DNA from: a virus
IMG/VR virus record: IMGVR_UViG_3300031669_000151
Coordinates: 1-32,082 of that record
Direction: 5' to 3' (one strand)
DNA length: 32,082 nt
The position numbers were made by a program, and so were the translations under genes. The notes below the pieces were generated by a model that had not been told where the DNA came from, did not search any database, and saw only the letters and a program-made list of their open reading frames with translations. Every line of letters starts with the position of its first letter. The first letter of the stretch is position 1. Shown piece after piece: positions 24,906-31,508 of this stretch.

Positions 24906-26585
24906 ATGAGAAACCGACTGATGCGATACACGGCCGTCGTGGCCGCAGTGACCGCGCTCGGGATCGCCACACCGCTTTTGGCGCAGACCACGCAGTTTGC
25001 GTCCTGCCTCCAGCCGAACGCCACGCTCGGCACCGCGGGGGGGCGCGTCTGCTCTGGTGCGGGCGACCCGGAAGGCGCGCTCGTGGGCTGGGTGGGCGAC
25101 GTCTACCTCCGTCGCGACGGCGGCGCCGGCGAGACGGTCTACGTCAAGGAGTCTGGCGCCGGCACGAACACGGGCTGGCAGGTCGTGCCGGGTGGGCTGT
25201 CGATTCCCGTCCCTGCCACGCAGGGCGGGACCGGGCAGACGAGCTACACGGTCGGCGAGGTGCTCTACGCCGACACCACGACGAGCCTCGCCAAGCGGGC
25301 GCTCCTCGTGCCAGGCACGGGCAACGCCGCCCTCGCGTGGGCTTCCGCCACGACGGTGGATCTCGTCGAGCGGGACACGGGCGCCGACCCCAGCGCGGAC
25401 ACGCCCGTGGTGCTCACCGTGGGCGGCCAGGAGCGGATCGTCACGGCTGCGCAGGCCGTGGTGCTCCCCACCGACCTCGACACCGGCGCGGAAGCGGCCG
25501 GCACGACGTACTACGTGTGGGCGACGCGTGATGGGTTGGACACCGGGATCGACCTGAAGTTCTCCGCCTCGAAGACCGCCCCCACTGGGTTGACCACGAA
25601 GCTCCTCCTGGGCGCGGTCCACAACAGCCCGAGTAGTGACCTGATCGCGAACTCGGCCTGGTCGCTGAGCCGGGGTGAGCGTGACAGGGACGGCATGGTC
25701 AAGGTCGGCGACCAGTGGGTGGACATCTACGAGGCGTCGGTCTGGACGACGATCACGGGCGGCACGCAAAAGGGCGCGTCGAGCGACGATTACGGCTGCG
25801 CCGACACCGGCAACGATTGTAGCGGCCTCTACGCCCGCAGCGTGTACAACGTGACGCCGTCGCGGTACCTCTCCTGGTTCCAGGCCGCGCGGTTCTGCGC
25901 GGCGAGCGGGAAGCACCTGATCTTGGACGCGGAGTGGCAGACCCAGGCCCTGGGCACGCCGGAGGTGGCGAACAAAGCCGTCACGTCCATCACGCGCGTC
26001 CTCCAGGTGGCGCATCTCACCACCACCGCGCCACACGGCTGGGTGACGGGGCAACAGGTCATCGTCGGTGGCGGAGACCAATCCGAATATCGAGGCGCCT
26101 ATACCATCACCGTCATCGACGACGACGAGTTCGAATATACGATTGTCGGGACGCCGGCGACGCCGGGGACGGGCACGTTCACGCTCCAGGAGCGGGATGA
26201 TTGCATCGTCGGCGCGAGCACGCCCTTCGGGACGGGCACCGCGACGAGCTGTCAGAGTTGGGCGGGGACCTACGACAGCGTCGGGAATCTCTGGGAGTGG
26301 ACGGGGAACTGGTGGGCGGGCACCCGCGCCAGCGCGTCGCCCGCCGCCGAGACACCCGGGACGACCACCACGTGGGGGCCGGGGCTCATCGACACGCTCT
26401 GGAACATCCGCGGCGCGGCGTACGCCGACGGCAACGGATCGGGCTACAAGGACAACATGCCGGCCGCGGTTTTCCGGGGCGGCAACTGGTTCACCGGCGC
26501 GACCGCCGGGGTCTTCTCGCTGAACCTGAGCTCCTCGCCATGGAACGTGGACAGCGTCATCGGATTCCGGTGCGCCGGGCGGTGA
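24906..26585 (+). CDS. Tail-fibre-like adhesin with signal peptide and C-type-lectin/FGE fold
   Basis: A 559-aa mosaic. Residues 1-26 are a signal peptide: RNRLMR, a hydrophobic core, and LLA|QT as a likely cleavage site. About 50-150 carry tail-fibre motifs (VGDVYLRRDGGAGETVYVKE, TQGGTGQTSYTVGEVLYAD). From about 265 it follows the formylglycine-generating-enzyme/C-type-lectin pattern: FQAARFCAASGKHLILDAEW (325-344), YDSVGNLWEWTGNWW (456-470), FRGGNW (523-528) and VIGFRCAGR at the end. An extra beta domain (about 360-428) is inserted. The ending matches variable regions of DGR target proteins. AGGGAG at 24892-24897 supports the start. Likely receptor-binding; catalysis is unlikely. Confidence 0.8.
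   Translation: MRNRLMRYTAVVAAVTALGIATPLLAQTTQFASCLQPNATLGTAGGRVCSGAGDPEGALVGWVGDVYLRRDGGAGETVYVKESGAGTNTGWQVVPGGLSIPVPATQGGTGQTSYTVGEVLYADTTTSLAKRALLVPGTGNAALAWASATTVDLVERDTGADPSADTPVVLTVGGQERIVTAAQAVVLPTDLDTGAEAAGTTYYVWATRDGLDTGIDLKFSASKTAPTGLTTKLLLGAVHNSPSSDLIANSAWSLSRGERDRDGMVKVGDQWVDIYEASVWTTITGGTQKGASSDDYGCADTGNDCSGLYARSVYNVTPSRYLSWFQAARFCAASGKHLILDAEWQTQALGTPEVANKAVTSITRVLQVAHLTTTAPHGWVTGQQVIVGGGDQSEYRGAYTITVIDDDEFEYTIVGTPATPGTGTFTLQERDDCIVGASTPFGTGTATSCQSWAGTYDSVGNLWEWTGNWWAGTRASASPAAETPGTTTTWGPGLIDTLWNIRGAAYADGNGSGYKDNMPAAVFRGGNWFTGATAGVFSLNLSSSPWNVDSVIGFRCAGR
26475..26582 (+). other. Candidate DGR variable region (VR) at adhesin 3' end
   Basis: This encodes the last 36 residues, from RGGNW to IGFRCAGR. 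In C-type-lectin DGR targets the same segment, between the RGG and GFR landmarks, is the hypervariable ligand surface. Codons at the expected variable positions mostly end in C (TTC, ACC, GTC, TTC, AGC, TCC, GAC, AGC), as they would if derived from AAC codons of a template. A 5-bp hairpin (GCGGT/ACCGC, 26579-26593, loop GAAGA) follows directly. No template repeat or reverse transcriptase was found in the window. Confidence 0.45.
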
Positions 26586-26670
26586 AGAACCGCTGACCCT
26601 CTGTGTGTCTGAACCTCTTGGGGTGCGTGATGGGCGTACGACATAAGCGACGAGACGAAAGGATACGGAA

Positions 26671-26910
26671 ATGATTCTCACCCTCACCCTCACGGACGAA
26701 GAGAGTCGGCTGCTCACTTACGCGACGAAGGCGAGCGGCGCCAGCGTCGAGAGCATCGCCCTCACACTCATCCGGTCCGGCTTGGACGGCTACAAGGCCC
26801 CCATGCTCCAAGCCGAGGCCGAGGACGCGCTGGCGCTCAAGGTGAAGTTCGACGCCGCGGCCGCCACCGACACCAAGGCGACAATCGTGTCGCGGCTGGC
26901 TACGAAATAG
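26671..26910 (+). CDS. Small protein, unknown
   Basis: A 79-aa protein with ILTLTLTDEESRLLTYATK, an amphipathic helix SVESIALTLIRSGLDG and a second helix ending in TIVSRLATK. The first 40 residues resemble a strand plus two helices as in ribbon-helix-helix proteins, but the basic strand pattern is weak, so no function is assigned. AAAGGA at 26659-26664 precedes ATG 26671. It follows the adhesin gene after an 85-nt gap in which I see only the VR-linked hairpin. Confidence 0.55.
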   Translation: MILTLTLTDEESRLLTYATKASGASVESIALTLIRSGLDGYKAPMLQAEAEDALALKVKFDAAAATDTKATIVSRLATK

Positions 26911-26912
26911 CC

Positions 26913-26929
26913 GGGGGGGGGGCGGGGGG
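26913..26929 (+). repeat. Poly-G tract (G10-C-G6)
   Basis: Ten G residues (26913-26922), one C, then six G (26924-26929), lying just after a stop codon and 5-22 nt before a small ORF start. It could act as an exaggerated ribosome site, be prone to slippage, or hide a sequencing length error. Confidence 0.85.
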
Positions 26930-26934
26930 TGGTC

Positions 26935-27042
26935 ATGCTCATGTTGACATTGTTCCGCGATTCGCCGCGCCGCACGCGCTGGGTGGAAGGGACGTTCGTC
27001 GTGATGCTCCTGCTCCGGTTGCTGGTGGAGTGGGTGCGCTGA
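26935..27042 (+). CDS. Small hydrophobic peptide (35 aa)
   Basis: An ORF of 35 codons starting at ATG 26935, with a basic middle (FRDSPRRTRW) and a hydrophobic C-terminal half (TFVVMLLLRLLVEWVR). Its TGA overlaps the ATG of the next gene by one base, which suggests coupled translation. The poly-G stretch just upstream could pair with the 16S anti-Shine-Dalgarno. It may be a membrane peptide of the lysis region or a leader for the next gene. Confidence 0.4.
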   Translation: MLMLTLFRDSPRRTRWVEGTFVVMLLLRLLVEWVR

Positions 27043-27434
27043 TGCCGGAGTGGACGAGCATCGCCAGCGTGGCGCTGAACGTCGCGGTCATCGTGGCGGG
27101 CGTCGCCTACGGCGCGGGCATCTGGCGCGAGCGCGTCGAAGCGAAGGACATCAAGCGACGCCTCGCCGACGTCGTGAAGTGGCTAGGGACGCACGACAGG
27201 GCCGACGAGAAACGCCAGGCGGAGATCGAGGACCGCTTCGACGAAGCCAGCGGGCGCATGAGCACCCTCGCGAGTAAGGTCCAGGCGATGCCCGATCAAA
27301 TCGAAGAGCGCGTGGCCCGGCGGTACTACGAGGCGGGTGTGGCGCGGGCGGAGATCGCGGCGCTCGATCGACGCCTCAGGATGGTCGAGGACCGCCTGAC
27401 GATGCACAACGGGAAGGCGATCCATGACCGCTGA
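27042..27434 (+). CDS. Membrane-anchored coiled-coil protein, lysis region
   Basis: A 130-aa protein with one N-terminal membrane span (about 5-27, SIASVALNVAVIVAGVAYG) and a long charged helix to the C-terminus (KDIKRRLADVVKWLG, RVARRYYEAGVARAEIAALD). This layout, N-in anchor plus periplasmic coiled coil, is seen in i-spanins and in uncharacterised phage membrane proteins. ATG 27042 overlaps the preceding stop, and GGTGGAG at 27024-27030 is available. A GTG four codons upstream is possible. A spanin-like role is a guess from location. Confidence 0.55.
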   Translation: MPEWTSIASVALNVAVIVAGVAYGAGIWRERVEAKDIKRRLADVVKWLGTHDRADEKRQAEIEDRFDEASGRMSTLASKVQAMPDQIEERVARRYYEAGVARAEIAALDRRLRMVEDRLTMHNGKAIHDR

Positions 27435-27449
27435 CGCGGAGGCGGACTC

Positions 27450-28016
27450 GTGACGACGACACCGAACGGAGCACGGTCGCGTGGCGTGTGGACAATCGAG
27501 GCGTACGTCGCGCACAACGAGGCGCTCCGCACGGCCGAGGAGAAGTTCCAGGCCGAGCGCGACCGACGGTACGCTGAGGTCCAGATCGAGCGGGAGAAGG
27601 CGCTGCGGATCAAGGAGCGCGGGGACACGGCCGCGCTCCTCCTCGCCCGAGAGATCCAGACCTACAAGGACATGAAGGCCAACGAGCTGCGCGAGCAAAT
27701 CTCCAGCGAGCGCGGCCTCTACGCGACGAAGCCCGACCTCGTCACGCTGTCCGACAAGTTCGCAGCGGCCGTGAAGCCGTTGGACGACTACGTCTCGGTC
27801 GCACGGGGTCGCGGCTTCGGCGCGCAGGACAATCGCACGCTCATTGCGTGGGCCATTACCGTCATCGCGTCCCTGCTGGCGATTGGCTCGTTCGTGCTCA
27901 ACCGCGCCGATGAGGCGGTGCCCCCGCAGCAGCCGATGTACATCTACACACCGGCGTTGCCGGGGACGCTCCTGCCGCAGCCGTCACCGCCACAACCTCA
28001 ACAGCCGGTGAAATGA
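27450..28016 (+). CDS. Coiled-coil membrane protein with proline-rich tail
   Basis: A 188-aa protein. Residues 17-90 form a charged helix (EKFQAERDRRYAEVQIERE, KANELREQISSERGLYATK), residues 130-150 a membrane span (TLIAWAITVIASLLAIGSF), and the tail is proline/glutamine-rich (PQPSPPQPQQP). Similar proteins are frequent between tail and lysin genes of high-GC phages, without known function. GTG 27450 with GGAGG at 27438-27442 decides the start. The stop overlaps the M15 peptidase start. Possible part of the lysis machinery. Confidence 0.6.
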   Translation: MTTTPNGARSRGVWTIEAYVAHNEALRTAEEKFQAERDRRYAEVQIEREKALRIKERGDTAALLLAREIQTYKDMKANELREQISSERGLYATKPDLVTLSDKFAAAVKPLDDYVSVARGRGFGAQDNRTLIAWAITVIASLLAIGSFVLNRADEAVPPQQPMYIYTPALPGTLLPQPSPPQPQQPVK

Positions 28017-28453
28017 TGACGACGATGACCGGACCATCCGCGCACCTGTCCTGGCGAGAACTCGCCTGCCACGACCCGGCGCGCACCCCGTACCCGCCGG
28101 ACTGGCGGTTGTCCCGCGCCGTGGAGCTGGCCGAGATGTTCGAGGCGTTCCGGCACTGGTGCGGCGACCAGCCGCTCATCGTCCTGAGCGGCTACCGGAC
28201 GCCAGGCTGGAACGCGCACGTGGGCGGCGCCCGGCGCAGCCAGCACGTGCAGGGCCGGGCGCTTGATCTGATGCGACCGCGCTGGACCGCGGCGCGGCTG
28301 CACCGCGAGGCGCGCGCGTTCGCGGAGGCGCGCCCCGAGCTCGTCGGCGGGCTCGGCTACTACCCGACCTTCGTCCACTTCGACACGCGCCCGACGGACC
28401 GTCTCATCGTGTGGGGCGGCGGCCGACCCACCGCCGACAGGGAGACATTATGA
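28013..28453 (+). CDS. M15-type peptidase, probable endolysin
   Basis: Probable zinc peptidase that cuts peptide bridges of the cell wall at lysis, 146 aa. It shows LSGYRTPGWNAHVGGA (58-73), SQHVQGRALDL (76-86; ligands His78 and Asp85) and FVHFDTRP (120-127; third ligand His122), the M15 HxxGxAxD plus HxD pattern. There is no signal peptide and no separate binding domain, so release would rely on a holin. ATG 28013 overlaps the preceding stop; ATG codons at residues 2 and 5 are alternatives. The stop overlaps the next gene (ATGA). Confidence 0.87.
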   Translation: MMTTMTGPSAHLSWRELACHDPARTPYPPDWRLSRAVELAEMFEAFRHWCGDQPLIVLSGYRTPGWNAHVGGARRSQHVQGRALDLMRPRWTAARLHREARAFAEARPELVGGLGYYPTFVHFDTRPTDRLIVWGGGRPTADRETL

Positions 28454-29856
28454 GTTGGATCTTCGGTCAGCACGCGCCGCACCGCCCGCCAGCGCCGCCG
28501 CCGCCCGACCCCGCCGTGGTCGCGGCGCGGACGGCGACCATCACCGCCATCTACCAGGAGGAGTTAGGCCGCCCGCCCGACCCCGTCGGGTTGGCCGAGT
28601 ACCTGCTCGACTGCGAGACCGGCGCGACGGCTGAGTCCATCCGGGCCAACGTGCGGACGAGCGACGAGTACGAGGAGCATTGGCTGGACCGCATCCGCGC
28701 GCTGTATCGCGAGGTACTACACCGACCACCCACGACCGACGAGTTGATCGAGGCGCTCGTGCGGTTCGACGGGCAACCGATCGCCGTCCTGTCCCCGACC
28801 ACCTTCGCCGCCCTCGAGGCGGACGTGCGGGCGCTGGCGCCAACCCTGGATCGACTCGCGATCCAGGACACCGCGTTCCTCGCGGCGGGGGCGATCTGGA
28901 AGTGGCACGGCGCGTCCGACTTCCGACAGTTCCGGCACTATCTCGACGGGCTGGATTTCTCTCCACTGTGGGCCTGGGCTCGCGGCCTCGGCGTCAACAT
29001 CTTTCGCGTGTTCACGATGCTCGACTGGGCCGACCTCTTTCCCGAGCAGTACACTGACGAGCAGCTGCGCGCCTACGCCGTCGAGGTCGGCGCGCAGGGC
29101 TTTAGATTGGAGCTGGTCGGGCTGGCCGATTGCGCGATCCTCAAATGGTCGCTCGCCGATCAGCAGCGACACATCGCCCGCGTGGCCGACGTCGTGGGCG
29201 ATCTCCCGCATGTCATGCTTGAGCTCGCCAACGAGCCGTCACACCCGACGAACCGGGTGGACCCGCTCCGGTTCACGAAGCCGACGAAAGGGCTGTGGTC
29301 GCGCGGCTCCTCGCACGGCGACCAACTCGCCATCATGCCGCCGTGGGACTACGGCACCGACCACCCACCGCGCGATGGGGAATGGCCGAGAAAGGCGAAG
29401 AACCTCCTCGAATGGAGCGACATGGCGGGCGTGCCGTATGTCGGTGACGAGCCGAACAAGATCGTCGGGGCGCGCCTCACGCGCGAGGACTGCGCCGACT
29501 TCAGCGCCGTTGCGGAGTTGTTCGCGGCCGGCTCGACCATCCACACGCAGGCGCTCGGCATCGAGGGGCAGATCCCGACCGGGGACGAGCAAGCCCGCTG
29601 CGAGGCGTGGGCGGAGTCGTGGCGCATCGTGCCGCCCGAGGCGCAGCTCGGCACCTACACCCGAGGGGGCTTCGGCAACTGCCCGCTCATCCATTCCGAC
29701 GCCACCGCGCTCCGCACGTTCGCCATGATCCACCAGGGCGGGCGGGAGGCGACGGCCGTGGTGGTGCGTCCGACGGCCGCCTACCACGCGGTCGCCGCGC
29801 CGGGTTGGCGGATCGTGACTCAGGTGGGTCACGTCGTCCGATTGACCCGAGGTTGA
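28450..29856 (+). CDS. Clan GH-A-like glycoside hydrolase with DUF4214-like domain
   Basis: A 468-aa protein. After a proline-rich start, residues 25-75 read IYQEELGRPPDPVGLAEYL and SIRANVRTSDEYEEHW, the DUF4214 pattern, with a partial second unit at 81-108. From about 140 it looks like a (beta/alpha)8 barrel: GLGVNIFRVFTMLDWADLF (179-197), VMLELANEPSH (255-265, Glu262 as acid/base) and GVPYVGDEPNKIVG (327-340, Glu334 as nucleophile), as in GH5-like enzymes. There is no signal peptide. It may degrade a host surface or wall polysaccharide. The start overlaps the M15 stop and has AGGGAG upstream (28438-28443). Confidence 0.68.
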   Translation: MSWIFGQHAPHRPPAPPPPDPAVVAARTATITAIYQEELGRPPDPVGLAEYLLDCETGATAESIRANVRTSDEYEEHWLDRIRALYREVLHRPPTTDELIEALVRFDGQPIAVLSPTTFAALEADVRALAPTLDRLAIQDTAFLAAGAIWKWHGASDFRQFRHYLDGLDFSPLWAWARGLGVNIFRVFTMLDWADLFPEQYTDEQLRAYAVEVGAQGFRLELVGLADCAILKWSLADQQRHIARVADVVGDLPHVMLELANEPSHPTNRVDPLRFTKPTKGLWSRGSSHGDQLAIMPPWDYGTDHPPRDGEWPRKAKNLLEWSDMAGVPYVGDEPNKIVGARLTREDCADFSAVAELFAAGSTIHTQALGIEGQIPTGDEQARCEAWAESWRIVPPEAQLGTYTRGGFGNCPLIHSDATALRTFAMIHQGGREATAVVVRPTAAYHAVAAPGWRIVTQVGHVVRLTRG

Positions 29857-29871
29857 AAAAGAGAGGGACTC

Positions 29872-30144
29872 ATGAACGCCGAAGCGATCATCCTGATTGG
29901 CGGTGCGGTGGCGGGTCTGCTGCAAGTATTGAAAACGTCCGCGTTCGTCAAGCGGCACGCGCTCCTATGGGTCTTCGCCATCTCGCTCCTCGCCACCCTC
30001 TTGTGGGGCTGGTCGGAGGGGACACTGATGCGGGAGACGGCCTTTCAGTTCTTCGCCGGGTGGGTCGCGGTGACGACGACGGCCGCCGGCGTGTTTGGAC
30101 TCATCCGCGCCACGCCGGACGCCGTGGCGGCATTCACGAAGTGA
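29872..30144 (+). CDS. Holin-like membrane protein
   Basis: A 90-aa protein with three hydrophobic segments, about 5-21 (AIILIGGAVAGLLQVLK), 31-47 (LLWVFAISLLATLLWGW) and 57-80 (TAFQFFAGWVAVTTTAAGVFG). Size and topology fit class I-type holins, which form inner-membrane holes to release the endolysin. GAGAGGG at 29861-29867 gives a strong ribosome site. It lies downstream of the M15 lysin and upstream of a lipoprotein, a common lysis arrangement. Confidence 0.7.
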   Translation: MNAEAIILIGGAVAGLLQVLKTSAFVKRHALLWVFAISLLATLLWGWSEGTLMRETAFQFFAGWVAVTTTAAGVFGLIRATPDAVAAFTK

Positions 30145-30151
30145 GGCACTC

Positions 30152-30568
30152 ATGAACGTCAGACGCTCCGCGCTCGTGCTCGTCGTCGTCTTCCTGGCCG
30201 GCTGCGCGGCCTCCCTCTCCCAGTACCACCACGCCACGGTCGGCGCCGTGGGCCTCCACGATGCCCTGGCCGTCGTGCAGGACACCGCCGACGTGCTGCA
30301 CGACGCCGGGCAGATGACCGACGCCCAGTACCGGACGCTCAACGTCAAGCTCGTGCCCCTGCTCGAGCTCGGCGACGAGATCACGGTCACGATCCGGCAG
30401 TGGCCGGTCGGGGCGTCGATGCCCGCTATGCTGCCCGTCTTGATCGCGCAGGTGGACCCGTTGGTCCAGGCGCTCCTGGACGTGCTCCCCGACGGCGTCG
30501 CGCAATCGACCCTGCTGCGAAAAGTCCTGGCCGTCCAGGTGCTCATCACCCAACTGCTACTCGCCTGA
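30152..30568 (+). CDS. Lipoprotein of the lysis region
   Basis: A 138-aa protein with a lipoprotein signal: basic NVRRS, a hydrophobic core ALVLVVVFLAGC and a lipobox LAGC with Cys at residue 16. The mature part is helical (DALAVVQDTADVLHDAG, LIAQVDPLVQALLDVLP). It follows the holin-like gene by seven bases, so an outer-membrane spanin role is possible, implying a diderm host, but it is longer than Rz1-type spanins. ATG 30152 was chosen because it begins the signal peptide. Confidence 0.65.
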   Translation: MNVRRSALVLVVVFLAGCAASLSQYHHATVGAVGLHDALAVVQDTADVLHDAGQMTDAQYRTLNVKLVPLLELGDEITVTIRQWPVGASMPAMLPVLIAQVDPLVQALLDVLPDGVAQSTLLRKVLAVQVLITQLLLA

Positions 30569-30577
30569 GGTGCTCCG

Positions 30578-30778
30578 ATGAAGGTGAACGCGAACGACGT
30601 CGTGGTCTGGATCGGGGTCGGCGAGAAGTTGTTTCGGGTCGGCGCCGGGGTCTACGACTCGGTGATGTCGGCGCTCCGGTCGGCGGGGGTCGAGGCCGAC
30701 CAGCGGCAACTGGACGAGATCCACGCGGACTATCAGGCGCGGATCGCCCGGGCGAAGGCGGCGGCGGACGGCCAGTGA
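30578..30778 (+). CDS. Small helical phage protein, unknown
   Basis: A 66-aa protein with DVVVWIGVGEKLFRVGAGVYD, then SALRSAGVEADQRQLDEIHAD and a basic helical end. Similar small proteins occur next to lysis genes of phages, function unknown. GAGGTG at 30567-30572 precedes ATG 30578. The stop overlaps the GTG of the zinc-ribbon ORF. Confidence 0.6.
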   Translation: MKVNANDVVVWIGVGEKLFRVGAGVYDSVMSALRSAGVEADQRQLDEIHADYQARIARAKAAADGQ

Positions 30779-30921
30779 CGGCGGGCCCCTCGAACGACAG
30801 AGAGCCGCTCGCCAAGCCGACGTGTCCAGCCTGCTCGTTCGGCCAGCTCCGGCCGGCGAAGGGCAAGCCTGGCGTCTGGGTGTGCAGCGTGTGTGGGAAG
30901 GAATTTCGCCCGCCGCGGTAG
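30775..30921 (+). CDS. Zinc-ribbon peptide (48 aa)
   Basis: GTG 30775 overlaps the stop of the preceding gene (GTGA). The product has CPAC and CSVC pairs separated by 16 residues, followed by GKEF, a compact zinc-ribbon. It is the last + strand gene before the terminator-like hairpin. No specific function can be given; zinc ribbons of this size can bind nucleic acid or protein. Confidence 0.6.
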   Translation: MTAGPSNDREPLAKPTCPACSFGQLRPAKGKPGVWVCSVCGKEFRPPR

Positions 30922-30928
30922 GGAAGTC

Positions 30929-30959
30929 GGGCGGGGGAGGGTTCCGGCCTCCCCGACCC
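30929..30959 (+). terminator. Terminator-like hairpin at end of late operon
   Basis: GGGGAGG (30934-30940) pairs with CCTCCCC (30948-30954) around a 7-nt loop, extended by a C-G pair and GGG/CCC (30929-30931 with 30957-30959) across two single-base bulges. It follows the last + strand gene by eight bases. No T-run is seen, as is common in high-GC genomes. Confidence 0.6.
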
Positions 30960-31227
30960 GGCGGTCCTTGTCTCAGGCCCGCGTGCGCGCGGCCCTATAT
31001 TGACACGGGTCGTATCAAGGTTGCAAGGCCGGGCGGCTGACCGCCTCCAAGCTGGGAACGTCGGCTGCCCCGCCGGCGAGTGGAGGTGGATCGGCCCCCG
31101 GCCTCCGAGGCTGGCCCAATCCGCTGGCCCAATCGCCAGCGGAGCCCACTGGATTCTACTGGAGAAACGTGGCGTGTTGAGGAATGGCGGCGGCGGCAGA
31201 AACCACGGGAAACGGCCTGTAAGTGCT
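30960..31227. other. Non-coding region left of the tRNA fragment
   Basis: About 270 nt without a credible gene. It contains an imperfect GC-rich inverted repeat near 30975-30996, a TTGACA hexamer at 31000-31005 without a good -10, a GGCGG/CCGCC hairpin at 31032-31045 and two direct-repeat copies at 31109-31137. It probably forms one arm of a phage attachment site. Confidence 0.55.
31109..31137. repeat. Two tandem copies of GCTGGCCCAATC, candidate integrase arm sites
   Basis: Copies at 31110-31121 and 31123-31134 (the second followed by GCC) lie about 90 nt left of the tRNA-Arg fragment. A third copy lies on its other side, in the same orientation. Confidence 0.6.
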
Positions 31228-31280
31228 TGGCGCGCCCGGCAGGACTCGAACCTGCGACCCCCGGCTTAGAAGGCCGACGG
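31228..31280 (-). tRNA. 3' fragment of tRNA-Arg (UCU), candidate attP core
   Basis: On the minus strand these 53 nt run from the anticodon stem (loop CTTCTAA, anticodon TCT) through variable loop, T-arm (GCAGG/CCTGC with loop TTCGAGT), acceptor 3' strand and encoded CCA. The D-arm and acceptor 5' strand are missing: sequence beyond 31280 does not fit a tRNA. It is therefore not a working tRNA gene. Many phages carry the 3' part of a host tRNA gene as the attP identity block so that integration restores the gene. Confidence 0.85.
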
Positions 31281-31303
31281 TGTGTCTCGAAGTGATTGCT
31301 CTC

Positions 31304-31504
31304 TCAGCCTTTCTTAGGCTGGCCCAATCGCCGGCCCAGCCAGTCCACTACTTTCGGGAGCCTCAGCGTGGTCGTGAGCTGTAGGAAGAACGCCCGTCCG
31401 GCGCGCGCGAGGTTGGCGTTGGCGGCCTCGAAGGAGTCGGGGTGCGGCTCAAGCCCAAGTTGCCAGCGCTTGAGACGATCGGGCCGCTCACGATTGTCGG
31501 TCAT
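31304..31504 (-). CDS. Small basic protein, unknown
   Basis: A 66-aa minus-strand ORF from ATG 31504 (MTDNRERPDRLKRWQLGLEP...), ending WLGRRLGQPKKG. It starts four bases after the stop of the 72-aa gene upstream, suggesting one operon; an earlier ATG at 31537 would overlap that gene. Its 3' end covers the third candidate arm repeat. Adjacent to a putative attP, it could be an excision or accessory factor, but no family is recognised. Confidence 0.5.
   Translation of the reverse strand: MTDNRERPDRLKRWQLGLEPHPDSFEAANANLARAGRAFFLQLTTTLRLPKVVDWLGRRLGQPKKG
31317..31332. repeat. Third GCTGGCCCAATCGCC copy, right of the tRNA fragment
   Basis: GGCTGGCCCAATCGCC, sharing 15 nt with the copy at 31123-31137, lies 37 nt right of the tRNA fragment and overlaps the 3' end of a minus-strand ORF. 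A 6-bp hairpin CAGCCT/AGGCTG (31305-31320) adjoins it. Confidence 0.6.
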
Positions 31505-31508
31505 CGCT

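Noticed and set aside
19688-26717. Long minus-strand open frames (732, 780 and 619 aa) opposite the tail genes
   Set aside because: All are antisense shadows of clearly recognisable tail proteins, with Arg/Val/Asp-rich composition and no motifs.
30998-31030. Promoter from the TTGACA hexamer at 31000
   Set aside because: No -10-like hexamer at suitable distance on the + strand, and no gene follows in that direction.
31000-31295. Forward ORFs ending in ARQDSNLRPPA and PAGLEPATPGLE
   Set aside because: These peptides are the well-known translation of the complementary strand of a tRNA gene; the DNA here is the tRNA-Arg fragment and its non-coding flank.
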